From positions 124,001 to 188,000 of the forward strand of contig NZ_FOMH01000011.1 of NCBI RefSeq assembly GCF_900112575.1: DNA of 64,000 bases, in the 5' to 3' direction. This document shows, in pieces, positions 52,477 through 61,370 of the stretch (the first letter of the stretch is position 1; each line of letters starts with the position of its first letter). This DNA is from Flavobacterium phragmitis (GTDB taxonomy: Bacteria; Bacteroidota; Bacteroidia; Flavobacteriales; Flavobacteriaceae). Under the pieces are notes generated by a model. That model did not search any database, was not told the origin of the DNA, and saw only the letters and a program-made list of their open reading frames with translations. The position numbers and the translations under genes are program-made.

Positions 52477-53484
52477 TTAATTTAATAAATTTGAATTTTG
52501 TCTTTCTAACTCATTATATATGTCTTTTACATCTTGTGAATTTTCTTTCTGTAAAATCAAATTCGCATTATTTGTATGAACAAATATTGTATTTTTTAAC
52601 CCTAAAAAAGTTGTGTGACTATCGCATCCAATAACCATATTTCCATTTGAATCAATTGGATGACCTTTTGAAACTAAATATTCATAGACAGATTCAAATG
52701 ATCCCAAATCTGACCAAGAAAAAGATGCTGGAACTACTTTTATTTTTTTACTTCTTTCCATAACAGCATAATCAATACTAATTGAAGGTATTTCTAAAGA
52801 TAAATTTAAATTTAAAAATCCTTTTTTAGAAGATTCCCAAACAGATTTTGATTTTTCATAAACATCTGGTTGAAATTGTTTCAATTCTTCCAAAAGAACA
52901 CCAGCTTTAAAACAAAACATACCACTGTTCCAAAGAAAATTCCCCCTTGCAATGAATTCTTTTGCTGTAGTTTCATTAGGTTTTTCGCGAAACGAAAGTA
53001 CTTTATCTCCTTTTGATTCAATATAACCGTAGCCTGTTTCAGGCTTTGTGGGAATTATTCCGAAAGTAACTATATAACCATCTTTTGCTTTTGTAATTGC
53101 TTCCTGAATCGCCTTATTGTAATCTTCTTCTTTACCAATAATATGATCCGAAGGAGTTACAATTAAAATATCATCTGGATCAGATGCAAATGCAGCAAAT
53201 GCGATTGCGGCTGCAGTATTTCGTGGAGTTGCTTCTACAATATTCAAGTAAGAGGTTTGAGTTTTATCCATAACTTTTCCGCTTAAATGATGATTATCAA
53301 CATTTCCTACTACCATTACTTTATCTGCTAAATGACTATTTCGATCAACAGTCATTTCAAATAAAGATTTTCCTTCAAATATTTCTAGGTACTGTTTCGG
53401 CTGGCTCTTGCGAGATAGTGGCCATAATCTACTGCCTACACCACCTGTTAATATTACATGTATAACTGAACTATTCTTTTCCAT
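52477..53484 (-). CDS. manC: ManC: mannose-1-phosphate guanylyltransferase
   Basis: A 335-residue single-domain guanylyltransferase producing GDP-mannose. Loop 'LTGGVGSRLWPLSRKSQPKQ' at residues 13-32, 'IVTPSDHIIGKEEDYNKAI', 'FGIIPTKPETGYGYIESK' and 'FSWSDLGSFESVYEYL' are family motifs. It lacks the C-terminal phosphomannose-isomerase domain of long ManC forms. No manB or GDP-mannose dehydratase gene is visible in the window. Confidence 0.95.
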   Translation of the reverse strand: MEKNSSVIHVILTGGVGSRLWPLSRKSQPKQYLEIFEGKSLFEMTVDRNSHLADKVMVVGNVDNHHLSGKVMDKTQTSYLNIVEATPRNTAAAIAFAAFASDPDDILIVTPSDHIIGKEEDYNKAIQEAITKAKDGYIVTFGIIPTKPETGYGYIESKGDKVLSFREKPNETTAKEFIARGNFLWNSGMFCFKAGVLLEELKQFQPDVYEKSKSVWESSKKGFLNLNLSLEIPSISIDYAVMERSKKIKVVPASFSWSDLGSFESVYEYLVSKGHPIDSNGNMVIGCDSHTTFLGLKNTIFVHTNNANLILQKENSQDVKDIYNELERQNSNLLN

Positions 53485-53515
53485 ATTTTTTTAATTTAAA
53501 AAGAGTCTTAAAGAC

Positions 53516-54805
53516 CTATAATCTATTATCAGCTATAGCTCCCAAAACCCCCTTTACATCATATAATAAACTATTTGATTTTTGCAAGCTAGTAAAATCT
53601 AATTCTAAAAATTCCGTATGGGAAACTCCTAAAACTATTGCATCAAATTTATTATTTGGAATGGAGTCTAATGTTATTAAATTATATTCTTTTATTACAT
53701 CGTGTGCATTTGCTAGAGGATCAAATACGGTAACTAAAATTCCATATTCTTTTAAGGCTTTTACAACATCAACTATCTTAGTATTTCTTACGTCTGGACA
53801 ATTTTCTTTAAAAGTAATTCCTAGCATCAATAACTCGGCACCATTTACAGAAATTCCTTTTTTAATCATTAACTTCACTATCTGCGAAGCCACATATTCG
53901 CCCATGCTATCATTCAAACGTCTTCCTGCTAAGATTATTTCGGGATGATAACCGAATTCTTGAGCTCTTTGTGCTAAATAATAAGGATCTACACCAATGC
54001 AATGTCCTCCAACAAGTCCAGGTTTAAATGGTAAAAAATTCCATTTTGTTGCTGCTGCTGTCAATACTTCTTGTGTATCAATATTCATTAAATTGAATAT
54101 TTTGGCCAATTCATTAACAAAAGCAATATTGATATCACGTTGTGAGTTCTCAATAACCTTTGCCGCTTCAGCGACTTTTATTGTTGGTGCTAGATGTGTT
54201 CCAGCAGTGATAACCGATTTATATAATTCGTCTACTTTTAATCCTATTTCAGGAGTTGAACCAGAAGTGACTTTCAATATTTTTTCAACAGTATGTTCTT
54301 TGTCTCCTGGATTGATTCTCTCTGGTGAATATCCTGCAAAAAAATCTTCATTAAACTTAAGACCTGAAACTTTTTCTAAAACTGGCACACATTGTTCTTC
54401 TGTTACACCTGGATATACTGTCGACTCATACACAACAATATCTCCTTTTTTTAAGACCTTTCCAACTGTCTCACTGGACTTGTACAAAGGTGTTAAATCT
54501 GGTCTATTATTTCTATCGACTGGTGTAGGAACTGTAACTATATAAAAATTACAATTCTCAATATCACTTAAAGAGGTTGTACAATACAATCCTTTTTCTT
54601 CATTTGCATCGCCAACTAAAACCTTTTGCAAAACATCATCTTCAACTTCTAAAGTTGTATCTGTTCCTGATTTTAAAGAATTAACTCTTGATTCGTTGAT
54701 ATCAAAACCAACAACTGAATATTTTGTTGCAAATAATCGAGCTAAAGGCAAGCCAACATAGCCTAATCCAATAACCGCGATTTTTACATTATTTTCTAAT
54801 TTCAT
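53516..54805 (-). CDS. UDP-N-acetyl-hexosamine 6-dehydrogenase (WbpO/TviB-like)
   Basis: A 429-residue NAD-dependent dehydrogenase, first gene of operon 2. N-terminal 'IAVIGLGYVGLPLARLFA' binds NAD, and 'LVGGHCIGVDPYYLAQRA' contains the catalytic cysteine. 'FFAGYSPERINPGDKEHTVE' fits enzymes that oxidise UDP-HexNAc (GalNAc, GlcNAc or ManNAc). A WbpP-like 4-epimerase in operon 1 suggests UDP-GalNAc to UDP-GalNAcA. The start is ATG 54803-54805 after an A-rich stretch; a GTG 11 codons upstream lies inside a leader hairpin and is unlikely to be used. Confidence 0.93.
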   Translation of the reverse strand: MKLENNVKIAVIGLGYVGLPLARLFATKYSVVGFDINESRVNSLKSGTDTTLEVEDDVLQKVLVGDANEEKGLYCTTSLSDIENCNFYIVTVPTPVDRNNRPDLTPLYKSSETVGKVLKKGDIVVYESTVYPGVTEEQCVPVLEKVSGLKFNEDFFAGYSPERINPGDKEHTVEKILKVTSGSTPEIGLKVDELYKSVITAGTHLAPTIKVAEAAKVIENSQRDINIAFVNELAKIFNLMNIDTQEVLTAAATKWNFLPFKPGLVGGHCIGVDPYYLAQRAQEFGYHPEIILAGRRLNDSMGEYVASQIVKLMIKKGISVNGAELLMLGITFKENCPDVRNTKIVDVVKALKEYGILVTVFDPLANAHDVIKEYNLITLDSIPNNKFDAIVLGVSHTEFLELDFTSLQKSNSLLYDVKGVLGAIADNRL

Positions 54806-54817
54806 TTTTTTTAATTT

Positions 54818-54884
54818 ATTTAGGTCAATATAATTCACGGCTTCGCCGTTCCAAGTCCCACTATTTGAACTCAGCTACCTAAAT
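54818..54884 (-). promoter_or_regulatory. Structured leader RNA with an ops-like core, candidate UpxY recruitment site
   Basis: The leader of operon 2 contains a perfect 8-bp inverted repeat (arms 54818-54825 and 54877-54884) that encloses a second hairpin (arms 54837-54841 and 54845-54849, loop GAA). In the sense of transcription the outer arm runs into GGTAGC (54879-54874), the same six bases as the core of the E. coli ops element GGCGGTAGCGT bound by RfaH. It lies downstream of the promoter and right after a upxY gene. Recruitment of UpxY to this leader is inference. Confidence 0.5.
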
Positions 54885-54897
54885 TAATCATTTTCGG

Positions 54898-54928
54898 CAA
54901 ATATAGTACAATAAGTCAACTTTTTCAA
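54898..54928 (-). promoter_or_regulatory. Bacteroidota-type promoter of operon 2
   Basis: On the minus strand TTG (54928-54926), a 20-base spacer, then TATATTTG (54905-54898), a full match to the TAnnTTTG -7 element. Transcription should start near 54,893, leaving a leader of about 90 bases before the ATG at 54,805. It is the strongest promoter-like sequence I found in the locus. Confidence 0.8.
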
Positions 54929-55020
54929 TACGGTTTCCCGTAATCCTTAAAAACTAAATGTTAATAAAAAAGCACTCTAGCACAATACCTTATTAATCAG
55001 GATGTAAATAATTACTTTAT

Positions 55021-55066
55021 AAAAAAACAGAAGAAAAAAATCTAAAAAAAGATTTTCTCTTCTGTT
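55021..55066 (-). terminator. Intrinsic terminator after upxY
   Basis: A 9-bp perfect stem (arms 55026-55034 and 55058-55066), extended by further A-T pairs and an inner AGATT/AATCT stem around an A-rich loop, followed on the minus strand by a run of seven U (55027-55021). It lies 22 bases after the upxY stop and separates operon 1 from operon 2. Confidence 0.85.
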
Positions 55067-55087
55067 AATTTTAACTTGATAACGCTG

Positions 55088-55552
55088 TTATTTATATTTT
55101 ATTTTTAAAATACATCCTAAAGTTTCTAGAACTAAAATGTAATAATTATTAGAAACCTCCTGTACAATTGCACTTTGGTTACTGAATGCTCCAGACTCTA
55201 ATTTAATTCTGTCACCCACTTGAATGGAAGAAACAGTCACATCACTTATGTTAGGAGCTTTAAGACTTGTTTTTATAGCTTCAATCTCCTCGTCTTTTAC
55301 AATTGCTGGTTTACCTAACCAAAACAAATACCTGACGACACCTGCAACTTGAAAAACTGAATTTCTTTCAACATCAGTTAATTGCACAAAAACATAGGAA
55401 TTAAAAAGTGGCACCTCTATCTTTTTCTTTCTGTCTGACCATTGCTTAATCTGAGTCACCAAAGGGCAATAACACTCAATTCCAAGCTCTTTGAGTTTAT
55501 CAGCAACTTTCTTTTCCCATTTCGGTTTTGTATAAACTACGTACCAATTCAT
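55088..55552 (-). CDS. upxY: UpxY-family transcription antiterminator (NusG paralog)
   Basis: A 154-residue NusG-like factor. The NGN domain starts 'MNWYVVYTKPKWEKKVADKL' and includes 'YCPLVTQIKQWSDRKKK' and 'VPLFNSYVFVQL', which is the RfaH/UpxY version of the fold; a KOW domain follows from about 105 ('VGDRIKLESGAFSNQSAIV'). In Bacteroides fragilis UpxY proteins prevent early termination of their own capsule operon. Here the gene ends operon 1 and sits just before the promoter and leader of the long operon 2, its likely target. No UpxZ-like gene is adjacent. Confidence 0.93.
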   Translation of the reverse strand: MNWYVVYTKPKWEKKVADKLKELGIECYCPLVTQIKQWSDRKKKIEVPLFNSYVFVQLTDVERNSVFQVAGVVRYLFWLGKPAIVKDEEIEAIKTSLKAPNISDVTVSSIQVGDRIKLESGAFSNQSAIVQEVSNNYYILVLETLGCILKIKYK

Positions 55553-55629
55553 CTTTCTATTTATAACGAAGTAAAACCTACTACTTCACATTATTTCATT
55601 TACACATTTTTACTCCAATATAGAACAGC

Positions 55630-57021
55630 TTAAGAACCTATACCATTGTACACAAAACCAATTGACTCTAAATGTTTCGAATCCAAGATATTTCTTCCAT
55701 CAAAGATGAAAGCAGGTTTATGCATAGAATCGTAAATCTTCTGCCAATCATAAGTTCTAAACTCATCCCACTCAGTTAAAACCGCAACTGCATGCGCTCC
55801 TTTACAAGCTTCGTAAGCATTATTAAATGTATATAAAAAATCATTATTTTCTTCTTTGCTTCTTGTTTCCAAATAATTTAAATCAGCTTGCATTTTAGCT
55901 CTTGAAACCTTTGGGTCATAAACTGAGATTTTAGCCTGCTCATTAATTAAATCATCTGCCACATAAATTGCAGCCGACTCTCTAGTATCATTTGTATCTT
56001 TTTTGAAAGCCCATCCTAAAAATGCAATTTTCTTATCAGCTACAGTATTATACAAAGTTTGAACAATTTTATTTGAAAATCTTCTTTTTTGATGATCATT
56101 CATTATAATAACTTGCTCCCAATAATCTGCTACTTCATTTAATCCGTAAGATTTTGCAATATAAACTAAATTTAAAATATCTTTTTGAAAGCATGATCCT
56201 CCAAATCCAACTGAGGCTTTTAAAAATTTCGGGCCAATTCTACTATCCATTCCAATTGCTCTGGCTACTTCATTGACATCTGCACCGGTTTTCTCACACA
56301 ATTCAGACATTGCATTAATTGATGAAATACGTTGCGCTAAAAAAGCATTTGCTGTAAGTTTAGACAATTCAGAAGACCAGACATTAGTGGTTAAAATTCT
56401 TTCTTTATCTACCCAGTTTGCATAAACATTTACTAATGCATTAATTGCTTCTTGCCCTTCTTCAGTAATGTCTCCGCCTATTAATATTCTATCTGGACTT
56501 AGTAAATCAGCAACTGCCGTTCCTTCTGCTAAAAATTCAGGGTTGGATAAAATTTGGAACTGAACTCCATTTCCTGTATTATCCAATATACTTTTTATTG
56601 CTTCAGCTGTTCTAACTGGCAAAGTAGATTTTTCTACGACAATTTTATTTTGCTTTGCAACTCGTGCAATTTGTCTTGCACACAATTCAATATATTTTAA
56701 ATCAGCAGCCATCCCTTTACCTTTTCCATAAGTCTTTGTGGGGGTATTTACTGAGATAAAAATCATTTCCGCTTCATCTATTGCCTTATCCACATCAGTA
56801 GAGAAAAACAAATTTCTACCTCTTGCCTCTGCTACAATTTCAGATAGTCCAGGTTCATAGATCGGAATATTCTCTGGATTCGGATCATTCCAGTCTGCAA
56901 TTCTTTTTTCATTTAAATCTACAACTGTAACTTGAATATCTGGACATTTTTGAGCGATAACTGCCATTGTTGGCCCTCCAACATACCCTGCACCAATGCA
57001 GCAAATTTTTGTAATTTTCAT
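55630..57021 (-). CDS. ugd: UDP-glucose 6-dehydrogenase
   Basis: A 463-residue NAD-dependent dehydrogenase of the long, eukaryote-like form. 'ICCIGAGYVGGPTMAVIAQK' binds NAD, 'IYEPGLSEIVAEARGRNL' and 'FISVNTPTKTYGKGKG' are family segments, and 'VGFGGSCFQKDILNLVYIA' holds the catalytic cysteine. It makes UDP-glucuronate, giving the glycan an acidic sugar. It starts 27 bases after the epimerase gene and precedes upxY by 77 bases. Confidence 0.96.
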   Translation of the reverse strand: MKITKICCIGAGYVGGPTMAVIAQKCPDIQVTVVDLNEKRIADWNDPNPENIPIYEPGLSEIVAEARGRNLFFSTDVDKAIDEAEMIFISVNTPTKTYGKGKGMAADLKYIELCARQIARVAKQNKIVVEKSTLPVRTAEAIKSILDNTGNGVQFQILSNPEFLAEGTAVADLLSPDRILIGGDITEEGQEAINALVNVYANWVDKERILTTNVWSSELSKLTANAFLAQRISSINAMSELCEKTGADVNEVARAIGMDSRIGPKFLKASVGFGGSCFQKDILNLVYIAKSYGLNEVADYWEQVIIMNDHQKRRFSNKIVQTLYNTVADKKIAFLGWAFKKDTNDTRESAAIYVADDLINEQAKISVYDPKVSRAKMQADLNYLETRSKEENNDFLYTFNNAYEACKGAHAVAVLTEWDEFRTYDWQKIYDSMHKPAFIFDGRNILDSKHLESIGFVYNGIGS

Positions 57022-57048
57022 TGATCTATTATTTCTTGATATTTATTT

Positions 57049-58032
57049 TTATTTTAAATTATTCCAATACCATCCAACAGCTTCTTTCAATCCGTCTTGT
57101 AAAGAATATTTTGGACTGTAGCCTAGTATTGTTTTTGCTTTTTCGATACTTGCTAGTGAATGCGGAATATCACCTACTCTATTCTCTCCGTATACAACGG
57201 GTATATTTTTTATTTCTGAATCAAATTCAGCTAAATACTCTTTCAAATATTTCACTAAATCATTCAACGTGTTTCTATCTCCGAAAGCTGTATTATAAAC
57301 TGAATTAACTGCTTCAGGATTTTGTGAAGTCATCGCTAACTCATTCATCTGAATCACATTATCTATATATGTAAAATCACGCGAATAATTGCCATCCCCA
57401 TTAATTACAGGACTTTCGTGATTCATAAATTGTTTTACAAATTTTGGTATTACCGCTGCATAAGCTCCATTTGGATCTTGCTTTCTTCCAAAAACATTAA
57501 AATAACGAAGGCCGATTGTTTCTAACCCGTAAGTTTTACTGAAAATTTCAGCATATAATTCGTTAACATATTTAGTAATTGCATAAGGCGACAATGGCTT
57601 ACCTATTACTTCTTCTACTTTTGGCAATCCTTTTGAATCTCCGTAAGTAGATGAACTCGCAGCATACACGAAACGTTTTACTTTTGCATCACGAGCAGCA
57701 GTAAGCATATTCAAAAAACCTGAAACATTTACATCATTTGTCGTTATAGGATCTTTTATTGATCGCGGAACAGAACCTAAAGCCGCTTGGTGTAAAACAT
57801 AATTCGCTCCTTCAACAGCCAAAATACAATCTTCTATATTCCTAATATCTCCTTCAATTAATTTAAAATTGGGATTATTTAAAAAATCATTCAGATTATG
57901 ACGATGTCCTGTCGAAAAATTATCTAGGCAAACTACTTTGTATCCTAATCCTAAAAAATACTCCGTCAAATTTGAACCTATAAATCCAGCTCCACCAGTA
58001 ATTAAAATCGTATTTTTTATTGCATTTTCCAT
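57049..58032 (-). CDS. WbpP-like UDP-GlcNAc 4-epimerase
   Basis: A 327-residue short-chain epimerase. 'ILITGGAGFIGSNLTEYFLG', 'VLHQAALGSVPRSIKDPI', 'YAASSSTYGDSKGLPKVEE', 'SPYAITKYVNELYAEIF' (Y-x3-K) and 'RYFNVFGRKQDPNGAYAAVI' match WbpP/Gne enzymes that interconvert UDP-GlcNAc and UDP-GalNAc, more than the GalE group. Its product would serve the HexNAc dehydrogenase at the head of operon 2. It begins ten bases after wzc. Confidence 0.92.
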   Translation of the reverse strand: MENAIKNTILITGGAGFIGSNLTEYFLGLGYKVVCLDNFSTGHRHNLNDFLNNPNFKLIEGDIRNIEDCILAVEGANYVLHQAALGSVPRSIKDPITTNDVNVSGFLNMLTAARDAKVKRFVYAASSSTYGDSKGLPKVEEVIGKPLSPYAITKYVNELYAEIFSKTYGLETIGLRYFNVFGRKQDPNGAYAAVIPKFVKQFMNHESPVINGDGNYSRDFTYIDNVIQMNELAMTSQNPEAVNSVYNTAFGDRNTLNDLVKYLKEYLAEFDSEIKNIPVVYGENRVGDIPHSLASIEKAKTILGYSPKYSLQDGLKEAVGWYWNNLK

Positions 58033-58042
58033 TTACAAAAAA

Positions 58043-60490
58043 TTAACTTTTTCTAAATCTATTTAAAAGTGTCTTCCAGAAACTCAGCTTTACTTCTTCT
58101 TCATGATAACCATTTGCGTAAGCACCGTAACCATATCCATAACCATAATCTCCACCATATTTTGCTTTGTTTTCATAACCATTCAAGACAATGCTGACAT
58201 TAGTCAATTCACCACGTTTTATTCTGTTATTTAACAACGTAATCATATCTTTTTTGGTATAATTCTGTCTAACTATATACAATATAACATCCGAAAATTG
58301 AACTAACTCTAATGAATCTGAAACCAAACCTACGGGAGGAGTATCTAGTACAATATAGTCATACTTTAGCTTCAATTCTTCAATCAATTCTTTCATGGCA
58401 TCACTTAAAATCAGTTCTGAAGGGTTTGGAGGAATTGGCCCAGAAAGAATTACATCTAAATTTGGAATAGAAGTTGAATTTGTAATCTCCTCTAGACTAT
58501 TCTGTTTAATTAAATAATTAACAACTCCAAGAGGTGTATTTAATTGAAACTCATCTGCCAGTCTAGGTTTTCTTAAATCTAGACCAACAATTACTGTTTT
58601 CTTTTCACTTAAAGCAAAAACAGTTGCAATATTTATAGAGCAAAATGTTTTCCCCTCACCACTAATTGACGAAGTAATCATTAATGTTTTAGAGCCACTT
58701 ACTTGTTGTTTTTTATACAAAAATTGAAGAGAGGATCGTACTCCGCGAAAGGCCTCAGAAAGCGCTGATTTAGGTTTATCAAACACTGCTAAATTCAGAG
58801 AATCTTTATTCACTCCAATCACTCCAAGCAATGGTATTTGTGTTAATTTATTAATATCATCAGCGTTTTGAATAGAATTATTAATAAAGAAAATACCTAA
58901 AACAAACAGCAAAGGAATTAAAGTACCTAAAAACAGAGCCATGATATAGTTAACAGATGTTTTGGGTCCTATTAAACCTTCTCCGATATCTTTTGCCGGG
59001 TCAATAAAATGAATATCTGATAAATTAGATGCTTTTACAATTTCAGCTTCATTTCTTTTTTGAAGAAATGCGGTGTAAATATTATCATTTAAATCATATT
59101 TCCTTTTAATTTTCAACAATTCTTGTTGTTCTACAGGAAGTTTACGAACTGTACTTTCTGCCTCGCCAATTTTAGCATTTACCAAGGACAAATCATACAA
59201 TAATGAAGACTTTGCTGTTGCAATGTTCTCCTGAAGAACGTTTTTTACGGCCTCCATCTGATTGTCAAAATCTTTAAATATTTTTTCGCTTTTTACCGCA
59301 TAAGCCATTTCTGATCTCTGTGTAGAAAGCGCTATTAATTTTGAAACATTTGCAACAATATTGGGATCTTCAATTCCTGCAACTGAAGGCGCAGGCAATC
59401 TTGAATAATCACCATTACTATTTAAATATGATTTTAATGAATTATAATAAGCAATCTTTCGGGTAACTTGATCTTTTTCAACATCAAAGTTCATTATTTT
59501 ATCCGAAACTCTAGCACCTCCATCTTCGATTTGAAAAATATTCTTGTCTTTTTGAAAGGTCTTTAACTCATTACCTGTCTGCTTTAATTGAGCCTCCATT
59601 GCAACCAAGGTGCTATCAATAAACCGAATAGTATTTGTTGCGAACTGATTCTTACCATCCAACTGTATCTTGATAAGCATTTTCACGGTGGAATTTAAAT
59701 AATCAACCATTCTGGCCTTGTTTGTCCCCTGCATCGACAAGTTTAATATTGAACCACTTCCTCTATCCGGTTCTACACTTATCCCTCTGTATCTGGAGAC
59801 GGTTCCATCAAAATCATTAAATTTTACAAAATATTCTTTTCCTTTGTAAAACCCAGGATTATCATTTATTTGAAGTTTCCAATTTAAGAAAGGAAGATTA
59901 ACAAGCTCCCCTACTTTGAATTTCTTTATAAAATTTCCAATTTGTACAGAAGTGTTGCTATAAGCATTAGTGTTGTAAGTAATTAATGAAACTGAATTGT
60001 TTTCAAAAGGAATTTCAATTTCATATACACTTTCACTCAAAAACTTAATTTTAATTAATGTATTGACTATTTGCCCCTTTGTTTTGTCAATATCAAGATA
60101 AAAAGGAACGGCTCCATAAGAATCAATTAAATTATATTTTCCCTGTTCTAAATAATCAATATAAAACTGCAGTTTATCTACAACTAATTCATTATGGGAT
60201 CTTGATTTTAGAATGGTAGAAATTCCGTTTACCTGATCTGATACTCCTCCCCAGTTAAAAACTAAACTTGTATTAGATGTAAAAAATGGATTACTTTGCT
60301 CTTTAATAGAAACCATAGTCTGCATACCATAAATCTTTTCTTTACGAACATTTACCTGATATGCAATAGTAAAAGCAATAATCAAACTGATTAGAAACCA
60401 TTTCCAATAACTAGCAATTTTTAACAGAAAACCTTTAAAATCAAAATTGGAATGATTTTCAAAAATGGAAAAATCTTTAATATCTAACAT
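58043..60490 (-). CDS. wzc: Wzc-type tyrosine autokinase/co-polymerase
   Basis: An 815-residue inner-membrane BY-kinase. Helix 1 is at about 33-50, the periplasmic Wzz/GNVR domain carries long coiled-coil segments, helix 2 is near 500-525. The cytoplasmic kinase has Walker A at about 606-615 ('TSSISGEGKTFCSINIA'), Walker A' ('VIVGLDLRKPRL') and Walker B at about 714 ('IVLDTPPVGLV'). A tyrosine cluster of seven residues lies at 778-795 ('KYGGDYGYGYGYGAYANGY'), the site of trans-autophosphorylation. It cooperates with the Wza lipoprotein just upstream. Confidence 0.97.
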   Translation of the reverse strand: MLDIKDFSIFENHSNFDFKGFLLKIASYWKWFLISLIIAFTIAYQVNVRKEKIYGMQTMVSIKEQSNPFFTSNTSLVFNWGGVSDQVNGISTILKSRSHNELVVDKLQFYIDYLEQGKYNLIDSYGAVPFYLDIDKTKGQIVNTLIKIKFLSESVYEIEIPFENNSVSLITYNTNAYSNTSVQIGNFIKKFKVGELVNLPFLNWKLQINDNPGFYKGKEYFVKFNDFDGTVSRYRGISVEPDRGSGSILNLSMQGTNKARMVDYLNSTVKMLIKIQLDGKNQFATNTIRFIDSTLVAMEAQLKQTGNELKTFQKDKNIFQIEDGGARVSDKIMNFDVEKDQVTRKIAYYNSLKSYLNSNGDYSRLPAPSVAGIEDPNIVANVSKLIALSTQRSEMAYAVKSEKIFKDFDNQMEAVKNVLQENIATAKSSLLYDLSLVNAKIGEAESTVRKLPVEQQELLKIKRKYDLNDNIYTAFLQKRNEAEIVKASNLSDIHFIDPAKDIGEGLIGPKTSVNYIMALFLGTLIPLLFVLGIFFINNSIQNADDINKLTQIPLLGVIGVNKDSLNLAVFDKPKSALSEAFRGVRSSLQFLYKKQQVSGSKTLMITSSISGEGKTFCSINIATVFALSEKKTVIVGLDLRKPRLADEFQLNTPLGVVNYLIKQNSLEEITNSTSIPNLDVILSGPIPPNPSELILSDAMKELIEELKLKYDYIVLDTPPVGLVSDSLELVQFSDVILYIVRQNYTKKDMITLLNNRIKRGELTNVSIVLNGYENKAKYGGDYGYGYGYGAYANGYHEEEVKLSFWKTLLNRFRKS

Positions 60491-60503
60491 TTTTTAAATC
60501 TCT

Positions 60504-61298
60504 TTAATTTCTTATAATTAGGTAAACTGTTGTTGCCAAAGACAGTAACGTGATAATGGTTGATATAGATTGTATTCCCGTTTGACCAGTTCCCCATGTT
60601 TTCTGTCTTAAAGGTTTTACATAAATATAATCATTTGGCTGTAAATAATAGTAAGGAGACTTCATCACATTTACATCTGTTAGGTCTATATCATTCATCT
60701 GAACTCCAGTGGGAGTCTGCCGAATTACCGTTACAGCTTTTCTATTTCCAACCGTAGTAATATCCCCTGAATTAGCAATAGCTTCCATAATTGTCACATT
60801 ATCTTTATACAAAATTTTTGTGCCAGTACTTCCGACTTCTCCATTAATTGTATATCTAAAACCTGCTAATTTTACTGTAACAAAAATATTAGCCTCACTC
60901 TTAAAATACTCTTCTAATAGTTTTTTTTCAATTTTCACCCGAACTTCTTCAAGCGTATACCCTATCACGTTTACTTCTCCTAAAATGGGCATTCGAATAT
61001 TTCCATGATCATCAACTTTAAAACCATCAAAATACAATGAAGATTCTGATTGCAAATTTTGAGCACTCTCACTATTACTTGTATTAAAAATAGAAACCAA
61101 TTTTGGATCAATTGCTTTCATATTAATACTTAAAATATCGTTAACCTGTAATCTATATGGTTTAGATTGTACCGCTGTAATAGTATTTTGTTCACTCGAA
61201 GTACTTTTATCTTGCAGATAAACTAAATCTTTCATCGGAATACATGAAGTAAGTAATACCGAAATTAATAAAAATAGATAAAAGCTTTTTTGTGTCAT
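60504..61298 (-). CDS. wza: Wza-like outer-membrane polysaccharide export lipoprotein
   Basis: A 264-residue export protein. A lipoprotein signal ends 'LLISVLLTSC' (lipobox cysteine at 19). The poly-export domain has 'YRLQVNDILSINMKAIDP' and 'FKVDDHGNIRMPILGEVNVI', and an SLBB domain follows ('YTINGEVGSTGTKILYKD'). A C-terminal hydrophobic helix ('STIITLLSLATTVYLIIRN') would cross the outer membrane, as in Wza. It starts operon 1 with wzc 13 bases downstream. Confidence 0.95.
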   Translation of the reverse strand: MTQKSFYLFLLISVLLTSCIPMKDLVYLQDKSTSSEQNTITAVQSKPYRLQVNDILSINMKAIDPKLVSIFNTSNSESAQNLQSESSLYFDGFKVDDHGNIRMPILGEVNVIGYTLEEVRVKIEKKLLEEYFKSEANIFVTVKLAGFRYTINGEVGSTGTKILYKDNVTIMEAIANSGDITTVGNRKAVTVIRQTPTGVQMNDIDLTDVNVMKSPYYYLQPNDYIYVKPLRQKTWGTGQTGIQSISTIITLLSLATTVYLIIRN

Positions 61299-61314
61299 TA
61301 GTTTAATTTTAGCG

Positions 61315-61322
61315 CAAATATA
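61315..61322 (-). promoter_or_regulatory. -7 element upstream of wza
   Basis: TATATTTG on the minus strand, 16 bases before the wza ATG. It matches TAnnTTTG fully, but no good TTG lies at the expected distance upstream. The implied transcript would have a leader of only about ten bases. Confidence 0.55.
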
Positions 61323-61370
61323 GCTTTTCCTCTCATGTCTAGAAAAACTAACTATTATTTGGGGGTTTAG

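Noticed and set aside
53997..54545. Long plus-strand open frame of 182 codons
   Set aside because: It lies wholly antisense to the UDP-HexNAc dehydrogenase, whose NAD loop and catalytic cysteine are intact; the peptide matches no family I recognise and is a shadow frame.
54803..54838. GTG start for the first gene of operon 2
   Set aside because: The GTG is in the stem of a leader hairpin and adds 11 residues ahead of the family's normal start; the ATG at 54,805 follows an A-rich stretch.
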